From the NCBI GenBank assembly GCA_016793685.1, contig JAEULX010000161.1:1-5842 (forward strand): a stretch of DNA of 5,842 nt, in the 5' to 3' direction. Source of the DNA: Bradyrhizobiaceae bacterium (GTDB lineage Bacteria > Pseudomonadota > Alphaproteobacteria > Rhizobiales > Xanthobacteraceae). A program made the translations under genes and the position numbers. Below are positions 1 to 4,780 of this stretch, one piece after another. The notes beneath the pieces are model-generated. The model did not search any database, was not told where the DNA came from, and worked only from the letters and a program-made list of their open reading frames with translations. Position 1 is the stretch's first letter; each line of letters begins with the position of its first letter.

Positions 1-480
1 CACGGCCGCCAATGCGGCGATCATGACGAGCTGGCCGACGCTCATCCCCGACATGACCACCGCATTGGCGAGCCCGATGCGCTGCGGGAAGCTTCGCGTC
101 ACCATCACGCTGACCGGAATGAGGGAGGCGACGCCGTTGCCGATTGCGAACACCACGCCGTAGAGCAGAAGCGCATGCCAGGGCGCGGCGATGAGGCTCA
201 TCAGGCCGATGCCGATCCCGGCGATGACCAGTCCGCCGCCGAGAACCAGCCGCGGACTCGTGCGATCGGCCATCGTGCCTGCGATATACATGCAGATGGC
301 GGACACGAACTGGAACAAGGCCACCGCGACGCCGAGTTGCGTGCGCCCCCAGCCGAAGTCCTCGACCACGGATTTCAGCGTCAGGCCGATGGCAAAGCGC
401 GCGCCGCCGCCGATGAACAGGACCAGGAAGCCCACGACGAGCACGATGACCGCGCTCGAAAGCAGAGGTTTGCGGCTCAC
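1..480 (-). CDS. MFS transporter, N-terminal half (3' end outside window)
   Basis: This is the first 160 codons of a major facilitator superfamily inner-membrane transporter; the C-terminal half runs off the left edge. Five hydrophobic helices are visible at about residues 10-30, 49-68, 78-98, 103-125 and 140-160. Between helices 2 and 3 lies the MFS motif A loop in the form GTMADRTSPRLVL (68-80), with the conserved Asp72 and Arg73. The FGWGRTQ stretch (42-48) before helix 2, and the SFPQRIGLANA stretch (130-140) before helix 5, are typical of monocarboxylate/oxalate-porter-like (MCT/OFA-type) MFS members, so an organic-acid substrate is a reasonable guess, but the substrate cannot be read from the sequence. 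I chose the GTG at 480. A TTG at 489 is the only start further upstream, because an in-frame TGA sits at 492-490. Neither has a clear Shine-Dalgarno. It lies about 120 bp downstream of bluB on the same strand and may share its transcript. Confidence 0.88.
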   Translation of the reverse strand, partial: MSRKPLLSSAVIVLVVGFLVLFIGGGARFAIGLTLKSVVEDFGWGRTQLGVAVALFQFVSAICMYIAGTMADRTSPRLVLGGGLVIAGIGIGLMSLIAAPWHALLLYGVVFAIGNGVASLIPVSVMVTRSFPQRIGLANAVVMSGMSVGQLVMIAALAAV

Positions 481-511
481 GGCGCTCAATCAATCGGTGG
501 GTTGTGGGCGC

Positions 512-556
512 TTCGGTCCAGCGCAATTCGGTCGGACGCAATTCGGTCGCGTCGCG
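512..556. repeat. Three tandem 15-bp repeats upstream of the MFS gene
   Basis: TTCGGTC occurs at 512, 527 and 542, exactly 15 bp apart. Units one and two continue into a shared CGCAA, and the 13-mer CGCAATTCGGTCG is perfectly repeated at 522-534 and 537-549. The third unit diverges after TTCGGTC. The array lies in the bluB-MFS spacer, ending about 30 bp before the MFS start. It could be a slippage duplication or a set of operator half-sites; the sequence does not decide. Confidence 0.7.
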
Positions 557-580
557 GGAGGGACTGCGCAGGCGCGGGCT

Positions 581-599
581 CGGCGCTGCGTCGGCGCCG
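581..599 (-). terminator. GC-rich hairpin just after bluB, weak terminator candidate
   Basis: CGGCGC (581-586) pairs with GCGCCG (594-599) around a 7-nt loop, beginning 2 nt after the bluB stop codon in the direction of bluB transcription. No T-tract follows, so this is at best a weak or Rho-assisted 3'-end structure. It could simply be chance pairing in GC-rich DNA, and bluB and the MFS gene may still be co-transcribed. Confidence 0.2.
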
Positions 600-601
600 G
601 C

Positions 602-1234
602 TCAACGCCGGTAAATGAAGGTCTGCGCACACGAGCGTTTCTCCCATCCCGCGCGCTCCAGTTCCGGAGCGTCGCTTTCCGCTTGCGGGTAGCCGAGACA
701 GAAATAGCCGATGAAGCGCCACCCCTCGGGCACGTCGAGGATGCGGCGAATGTGCGCGGGATCGAGGATCGAAACCCAGCCCATGCCGATTTCCTCGGCG
801 CGCGCCGCAAGCCACAGCGTGTAGACGGCGGTGACAACCGAATACTCGATCATCTCCGGCATCGTCCGCCGTCCGAGCCCGTGACCTTGCTCGGTTCCGC
901 GGTCGGCGAACACGGCCAGATGGCCCGGCGCCTCCTTGAGACCCGCGAGCTTGAGCGTCGCGTAGCGTGCCGCGCGCTCGCCCGCATAGGCGGTGAGCGC
1001 GTCGGCATTGCATGCGGTGAAGTCCTCGATGACCGCTTGGCGTCGCGCCGGATCGTCGACGATCACGAAGCGCCAGGGTTGGCTTAGGCCCACCGATGGA
1101 GCGAGGCACGCCGTTTCGATCAGGCGTTCGAGCGCGCCGTCGGGCAGCGGCTCGTTCCGAAACCGGCGCACGTCGCGACGCCACACCAGGAGATCGCGCA
1201 GGTTCGCGCGGAATGCCTCATCGAAGCTCTTCAT
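602..1234 (-). CDS. bluB: 5,6-dimethylbenzimidazole synthase BluB
   Basis: This is a cytoplasmic enzyme of the nitroreductase fold that uses O2 to fragment bound reduced FMN into 5,6-dimethylbenzimidazole, the lower axial ligand of cobalamin. The 210-residue protein has the BluB landmarks: RRDVRRF (19-25), APSVGLSQPW (45-54), LKLAGLKEAP (94-103), LGRRTMPEM (120-128), LWLAARAEEIGMGWVSI (140-156) and a C-terminal FCLGYPQ region. Asp21 and Ser155 align with Asp32 and Ser167, the functionally important residues of Sinorhizobium meliloti BluB. Compared with that protein, SVGFMQPW reads SVGLSQPW, so it may belong to a different BluB subgroup. I chose the ATG at 1234 because the Phe-to-Asp spacing then matches the S. 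meliloti N-terminus. In-frame starts at ATG 1282 (preceded by GAGAAG) and GTG 1294 would add 16 or 20 unconserved residues. No Shine-Dalgarno is strong for any of them. No other cobalamin gene is in view, and the gene is divergent from had. Confidence 0.93.
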   Translation of the reverse strand: MKSFDEAFRANLRDLLVWRRDVRRFRNEPLPDGALERLIETACLAPSVGLSQPWRFVIVDDPARRQAVIEDFTACNADALTAYAGERAARYATLKLAGLKEAPGHLAVFADRGTEQGHGLGRRTMPEMIEYSVVTAVYTLWLAARAEEIGMGWVSILDPAHIRRILDVPEGWRFIGYFCLGYPQAESDAPELERAGWEKRSCAQTFIYRR

Positions 1235-1370
1235 TCTCGTTTCGTATTGGTCGCAGCGAAGAGGTCCCCCGCGAGGACTCATAGCACTTCTCACGGCATC
1301 TGCGATGGGCAGGACATAGGTTCGTGCAGGACGATGCGCCGAAGGAGGAGCAATTCAGTACGCGAATGCT

Positions 1371-1398
1371 ATTTTCGCCCGTCCTTGCTCTGCGTCAA
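1371..1398 (-). promoter_or_regulatory. Candidate sigma-70-type promoter for bluB
   Basis: On the minus strand TTGACG (1398-1393, five of six matches to TTGACA) is followed after 16 nt by GAAAAT (1376-1371, four of six matches to TATAAT). Transcription would begin near 1364, giving a leader of about 130 nt before the ATG at 1234. The -35 hexamer sits inside the palindrome at 1383-1400, so a protein bound there would be expected to block this promoter. The call rests on consensus matching only. Confidence 0.4.
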
Positions 1399-1400
1399 GG
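1383..1400. promoter_or_regulatory. FNR/FixK-like palindrome between bluB and had
   Basis: CCTTGCTCTGCGTCAAGG is an inverted repeat with perfect CCTTG/CAAGG arms. Its core TTGCT-N4-GTCAA (1385-1398) matches the CRP/FNR-family consensus TTGAT-N4-ATCAA at eight of ten positions, with the outer TTG and CAA intact. Its centre (1391.5) is about 61 bp upstream of the start point expected from the had promoter candidate at 1418-1447, a classic activator distance. It also covers the -35 of the bluB promoter candidate. Binding by an FNR, FixK or AadR-type regulator is an inference; no such regulator is encoded in the window. Confidence 0.4.
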
Positions 1401-1417
1401 CGAATGCGGGACAGGGC

Positions 1418-1447
1418 TTGGAAAATCCGCCCAACGCGCGAGAATAA
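1418..1447 (+). promoter_or_regulatory. Candidate promoter for had
   Basis: TTGGAA (1418-1423) is followed after 17-18 nt by AGAATA or GAATAA (1441-1447), inside the only A/T-rich stretch upstream of had. Transcription would start near 1453, leaving a leader of roughly 37 nt. The -10 match is poor, which would suit a promoter needing an activator, and the FNR-like palindrome lies just upstream. Confidence 0.3.
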
Positions 1448-1489
1448 AAATCAACACAACACGATGAGTGGTCGCCGGGGAGGGCGCGC

Positions 1490-2575
1490 ATGGGAGCAAC
1501 GCCGGTTCGCTGGGTCATGACGGGCAAGGGCGAGCCCTTCGTGTGCATGCCCATCGACACGCTTTCCCCGGGGCCTGACGAAGTTCTGATCGAGATCGCC
1601 GGCTGCGGCGTCTGCCGCACCGATCTCAGCTTCTATTACGACGATGTCCCCACCCGGCACGGGCTGCCGCTGACCCTCGGGCACGAAATCAGCGGCCATG
1701 TGATCGAAGCCGGCGACAACGCCTTGTGGTGGGTGGACCGCGCCGTGGTGGTGCCGGCGCTCATTCCCTGCGGGCATTGCGATCCGTGCCGGCGCGGCCT
1801 GGCGGCGATCTGCCCGAATCGGAAAATGCCCGGCAACGACATTCACGGCGGGTTCGCCACGCATATCGTCGTGCCGGCGCATGGGCTGTGCGAGGTCGAC
1901 GAGGCGCGGCTCGCCGCGACCGGTATCGGCCTTGCCGATCTTGCCGTGATCGCCGATGCGGCGACGGCCTCGTTTCACGCGGTCGTGGAGACGGGGGTGG
2001 GCGAGGGCGACCTCGTCGTCGTCAATGGCGTCGGCGGCGTCGGCGGCTATGCCGCGCAGATCGCCGGGACCTTCGGCGCAACGGTGGTGGGAATCGACAT
2101 CAATGCCGACAAGCTTGCGGTGATCGAAAAGCGTTGCGCGCTCACATTGAACGCGTGCGGAAAGACGCCGGCCGAGCTGAAAGAGGCGATTGCGGCGTTC
2201 GCGGAACAGCGCGGCCTTCCCCAGAACGGGTGGATCATCCTCGAGTGTTCCGGCAGCCGGGCCGGACGCGATGCCGCCTATCAGCTCGTCACGCAGCGCG
2301 CCATCGTCGCCGTGGTCGGCTGCAGCATGGACCGGGTCGAAATCCGCGATCCCAATCTGATGCATTTCCGCGCGCGGGCGGTGGAGAATGCGGGCTGTCC
2401 GCCCGAGCTTTATCCGCAGGCGCTCGAACTCGTGCTGAACGGCCGGATCAAGGTGACCGAATTCATCGAAAAGCACTGGCTCGACGAGATCAACGAGGTG
2501 TTCACGGCGGCGCATGCCGGCGCGCTGAAGCGGCGCGGCGTGTTGATCCCACCGAACGATGGAACGGCCCCGTAA
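1490..2575 (+). CDS. had: Zinc-dependent dehydrogenase, probable 6-hydroxycyclohex-1-ene-1-carbonyl-CoA dehydrogenase
   Basis: This is a 361-residue medium-chain zinc alcohol dehydrogenase. The N-terminal GroES-like domain carries the catalytic-zinc residues Cys42 (in GCGVCRTD), His65 and Glu66 (in GHE), with Asp156 likely in the third-ligand region. A complete structural-zinc lobe is present: Cys94, Cys97, Cys100 and Cys108. The Rossmann domain has GVGGVG (180-185), and Asp203 ends the second strand, predicting NAD+ over NADP+. The whole-length pattern, including LSFYY, LTLGHEISG, MPGNDIHGGFATHI (113-126), LECSGSRAG and ENAGCPPELYPQALELVL, matches my recollection of Had. That enzyme oxidises 6-hydroxycyclohex-1-ene-1-carbonyl-CoA in the benzoyl-CoA branch known from Thauera and Magnetospirillum. 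The family assignment is firm; the exact substrate is less so, since the usual dch, oah and bcr partners are absent. The start is fixed by GGGGAGG at 1477-1483, 6 nt before the ATG. The stop converges on the PDZ gene with a 21-bp gap and no obvious terminator. Confidence 0.78.
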   Translation: MGATPVRWVMTGKGEPFVCMPIDTLSPGPDEVLIEIAGCGVCRTDLSFYYDDVPTRHGLPLTLGHEISGHVIEAGDNALWWVDRAVVVPALIPCGHCDPCRRGLAAICPNRKMPGNDIHGGFATHIVVPAHGLCEVDEARLAATGIGLADLAVIADAATASFHAVVETGVGEGDLVVVNGVGGVGGYAAQIAGTFGATVVGIDINADKLAVIEKRCALTLNACGKTPAELKEAIAAFAEQRGLPQNGWIILECSGSRAGRDAAYQLVTQRAIVAVVGCSMDRVEIRDPNLMHFRARAVENAGCPPELYPQALELVLNGRIKVTEFIEKHWLDEINEVFTAAHAGALKRRGVLIPPNDGTAP

Positions 2576-2596
2576 GCCGGGCGCGGCAATTCTTCG

Positions 2597-3574
2597 TCAG
2601 TGCAGGCGCGGCTTCTTCAGAAAGGCGTTGCGGTCCCCGGATGCGATCCGGACCTCGATCGTCTCACCGTCGCGGAGCACGGTGAAAGGCACCTCGATGC
2701 CGGCCGCACCCAGCGACCAGATGCGGCGGAACAGCGCCAGCAGCGTCACGACCGACAGCCCGGCGACGCCGAGCACAATGTCGCCCTGGCGCAAGTCGGC
2801 CCGTTGCGCCGGCCCGCCCTCAGCCAGTCCGACAATGACGACCCGGTCCTCGATTTCCGCTGCGTAGAGTCCGAGCCAGGGTCGCGGCGGCCGGTTGGGC
2901 CGCCCCTGCGTGAGAAGATCGTTGAGCACGGGTTTCAGCACATCGATCGGCACGATCATGTTGATATGCTGAACGACGTCCGGCGCGCGCCGTTGCTCGA
3001 GCTGGAGCGATCCGATCCCCAGAAGATCGCCCTTGGGTCCGAGCAAGGCCGCGCCACCCCAATGGGGATGGGCGGGCGTCGTGGAAATCGCATCGTCGAG
3101 CACGTACTCCCAGTAGCCGGCGAATTCCTGCCGCGCGACGATCCGCGCGGCGACCGAACGCTGGCGGCCGCCGGCGCCGCCGACCACGACGTATTCGCCG
3201 ACCGACGCATCGCTCGAATGGCCGAGCGGCAGCGGCGGCACCTCGAGGGAGCCGAGCGCCTGCACAAGGCCGAAGCCGGTTTCATGGTCGTAGGCGAGCG
3301 CGTGGCCGGCCACGATTTGCCCGGTGTTGGTTTGCAGCCATACCGTCTCCGCCTCGGTGATGAGGTAGCCGATGGTCAGCACCAGCCCGTTCGCGCGAAC
3401 GAGAACGCCGTGGCCCGCGCGTTCGGTACCGAGCACGCCCGCCGTGAATGCGTCGTGCGGAATTTGCGCACGGATGGCAACGATCGAGTTCAGCGCGGCG
3501 TCGAGGTCGTAATCGTAGTCATCGGGCCTCGGCTGCACCGAAACCGGCACTCTCCAGTCGCTCAGCGATGACAT
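2597..3574 (-). CDS. HtrA-like trypsin-fold/PDZ protein lacking the catalytic triad
   Basis: The 325-residue protein has the layout of a DegP/HtrA (S1C) protease: a trypsin-like domain at about 30-215 and one PDZ domain at about 231-312 (PWLGL, then GGPAQRADLRQGDIVLGV at 253-270). All three catalytic positions are changed. The TNxHVV histidine motif reads TIGYLI (Tyr70 for His), the DxxTD motif reads DHETG (Gly100 for Asp), and GNSGGPL reads PHWGGAAL (Trp172 for Ser). The rest of the fold is well kept (GHGVLV, FAGYWEYVLDDAIST, LLGIGS, NMIVPIDVLKP), with no frameshift, so this looks like a maintained pseudoprotease and not a decaying gene. I believe similar triad-less proteins occur in other Proteobacteria, often labelled serine protease. 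No signal peptide or membrane segment is visible, so it is probably cytoplasmic and acts by binding peptides or partner proteins. The true role is unknown. Confidence 0.85.
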   Translation of the reverse strand: MSSLSDWRVPVSVQPRPDDYDYDLDAALNSIVAIRAQIPHDAFTAGVLGTERAGHGVLVRANGLVLTIGYLITEAETVWLQTNTGQIVAGHALAYDHETGFGLVQALGSLEVPPLPLGHSSDASVGEYVVVGGAGGRQRSVAARIVARQEFAGYWEYVLDDAISTTPAHPHWGGAALLGPKGDLLGIGSLQLEQRRAPDVVQHINMIVPIDVLKPVLNDLLTQGRPNRPPRPWLGLYAAEIEDRVVIVGLAEGGPAQRADLRQGDIVLGVAGLSVVTLLALFRRIWSLGAAGIEVPFTVLRDGETIEVRIASGDRNAFLKKPRLH

Positions 3575-3580
3575 TGGCAT

Positions 3581-3584
3581 CTCC
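3581..3584 (-). promoter_or_regulatory. Ribosome binding site deciding the PDZ-gene start
   Basis: GGAG (3584-3581 on the minus strand) directly abuts an ATG at 3580 but lies 6 nt from the in-frame ATG at 3574. Only the second has normal spacing, so translation most likely starts at 3574 (MSSLSDW), two residues shorter than the longest reading. Confidence 0.6.
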
Positions 3585-3609
3585 GAGTAGAGTCACAGAG
3601 TGGAGTTAC
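3585..3609. repeat. Imperfect 13-bp direct repeat in the PDZ-gene leader
   Basis: GAGTAGAGTCAC (3585-3596) and GAGTGGAGTTAC (3598-3609) match at 10 of 12 positions with a 13-bp period. They fill the space between the Shine-Dalgarno and the terminator-like hairpin of the minus-strand PDZ gene, where an operator or an mRNA-binding site could act. It may also be chance. Confidence 0.4.
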
Positions 3610-3641
3610 AAAAATTCGTGGCCGAGCCGAGCCGGCCGGCC
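3610..3641 (-). terminator. Intrinsic terminator-like hairpin with T-tract
   Basis: On the minus strand GGCCG-GCCG (3641-3633) pairs with CGGC-CGGCC (3629-3620) around a 3-nt loop, with a single unpaired base at 3625. This gives nine G-C pairs, followed by ACGAATTTTT (3619-3610). It works as a terminator only in the minus direction. It could end the PBP/secreted-protein transcript about 95 nt after the stop codon at 3737. However, it lies only 36 nt ahead of the PDZ-gene start, so it might instead act as an attenuator in that gene's leader. Confidence 0.55.
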
Positions 3642-3736
3642 GCGCACGAGCCCCGTGCCTTCTTTCGATTTTAACAGATGGGGATAGAGCAGTGGCCTGA
3701 CAACAGCCGGCGTCCGCCCAAGGCTGCAGCCTGGAA

Positions 3737-4780
3737 CTATTCGCGACTGAGGATCGCCGCCATCGCCTTGATCCGGTTGCGCGCATAGACGGGAAGGCCG
3801 GCGCTGATCGAGTTCCCGGTGTTGAACGAGCTGTTGCCCGCGAGAATCTGCGCCGGCACCATGTTGCGCAGCACCGGAACGTTCTCATATTCCTTACGTT
3901 TTTCAAAGAGATCGGACTCGACCGCGAGGGTGATGAAGGTGGTCACGATGGTCTGGCCCGGATCGGCCGGCTTCGCCTGCAGCAGGACCAGGAACTTGCC
4001 GAACTGCATCACTTCGTTGACGTGGACGATGTTCTGCTCCAGCGCCGCCGTAATCGGGGAGTCGATCCCGCTCAGCTCGGTCAGCCCCGCCTGGTCGATC
4101 GCCGCCGCGGGGATGATCCGCAACTCGCTCTCGAATTCTATGAAGGGCGCAATCTGCTTGCCGCTCTCGCGCAGCTTGTTGAGCAGCGAGATTGCGGCGG
4201 GAAGTTTGCCTTCGAATTCGTAACGCGACTTGATGCAGATGACGGTGACCGCGCTTTCGCACCAGCGCCGGGCCGGGTGTCTGTTCGCGAGGCGCGTGTC
4301 CTTATTCGGGGTGACGGCGTCGGCGCTGATCGGCTGATGCTTGATCGCCGGGTCCATCTGCTCGAGGAAGGCGAGGCTCACGTAGCGGCTGAGGTCGATG
4401 GCGTTCGGCGCGCGCGCGATCTCGTAACGCGCTTCGATGACATAGACGTGGAGGCGGCGCTTGAGCGCTTTGCTCTTCCCGCCGATCGTCGCCGTGACGT
4501 TCGGCTCTTCGTATCCCGGATAGGGGCTCAGAAGCTGTTTCTGCAGCGGCTTTGCCTTGGCCCAATCGGCGAAGCGGATCAGCCCGCTCTTGGCGTCGGT
4601 GAGCTGGTCGTTGCGATAGTCGCTGAAATAGATCGTCTTGGGCTTCAGCTTGTCCGGCGCGATCGCGGCGATGGATCCGACCTCTTCGAGGTGGAACTCC
4701 TGCGCCATCGGTGCCGAGGCGGCAAACAACGCCACCAGCATGGCCGCCGTGTGCAGTGTAAGCAGTCGGAGAGGGCTCAC
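3737..4780 (-). CDS. Secreted protein of unknown function, coupled to the PBP gene
   Basis: I do not recognise a named family for this 347-residue protein. It has a clear Sec-type signal peptide: MSPLRLL, a hydrophobic core (about 12-23) and a likely signal peptidase I site after SAPMA (Ala26/Gln27), so it should be periplasmic. There is no lipobox and no second membrane segment. The mature part is mixed alpha/beta in appearance, with an Arg- and Trp-flanked cysteine pair (Cys174, Cys182) that could form a disulfide. Motif-like blocks include SRYEFEGKLP (185-194), ALEQNIVHVNEVMQFGKF, NVPVLRNMVPAQIL and SSFNTGNSISAGLP, which look conserved and not low-complexity. The start is GTG at 4780. Its G is also the last base of the upstream TAG (TAGTG), so translation is probably coupled to the PBP. 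The ATG at codon 14 would cut the positively charged part off the signal peptide. The context suggests a cell-wall or periplasmic role; this is inference. Confidence 0.82.
   Translation of the reverse strand: MSPLRLLTLHTAAMLVALFAASAPMAQEFHLEEVGSIAAIAPDKLKPKTIYFSDYRNDQLTDAKSGLIRFADWAKAKPLQKQLLSPYPGYEEPNVTATIGGKSKALKRRLHVYVIEARYEIARAPNAIDLSRYVSLAFLEQMDPAIKHQPISADAVTPNKDTRLANRHPARRWCESAVTVICIKSRYEFEGKLPAAISLLNKLRESGKQIAPFIEFESELRIIPAAAIDQAGLTELSGIDSPITAALEQNIVHVNEVMQFGKFLVLLQAKPADPGQTIVTTFITLAVESDLFEKRKEYENVPVLRNMVPAQILAGNSSFNTGNSISAGLPVYARNRIKAMAAILSRE

Noticed and set aside
191..1087. Open frame of 298 codons on the plus strand
   Set aside because: It runs antisense to the MFS transporter and bluB and crosses their intergenic spacer. 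The protein has no recognisable domain.
1366..1467. Possible 33-codon leader peptide on the plus strand upstream of had, preceded by GGAGGAG
   Set aside because: The Shine-Dalgarno is 15 nt from the ATG, too far. The frame overlaps both candidate promoters and the palindrome, and the peptide has no regulatory codon run.
1451..2515. Long open frame of 354 codons on the minus strand opposite had
   Set aside because: It lies entirely antisense to a dehydrogenase with a full set of catalytic and zinc-binding motifs. Its His/Arg/Ala/Asp-rich translation has no family pattern, as expected for the mirror of a GC-rich gene.
2576..2596. Bidirectional terminator between the convergent had and PDZ genes
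   Set aside because: The 21-bp gap has no stable inverted repeat and no T-tract in either direction.
2600..3571. Open frame of 323 codons on the plus strand opposite the PDZ gene
   Set aside because: It is the antisense shadow of the trypsin-fold/PDZ protein; its composition is Arg/Gly/His/Asp-rich with no motifs.
3668..3673. TAAAAT on the minus strand as a -10 for the PDZ gene
   Set aside because: It matches TATAAT at five of six positions but has no -35 at 16-18 nt (the nearest TTGTCA is over 20 nt away), and the terminator-like hairpin lies downstream of it. It was not annotated as a promoter.
3721..3732. Perfect 12-bp palindrome AGGCTGCAGCCT just after the stop of the secreted protein
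   Set aside because: As RNA it forms only a short stem with a 4-nt loop and no T-tract follows. The hairpin at 3620-3641 is a far better terminator, and one 12-bp palindrome is not informative alone.
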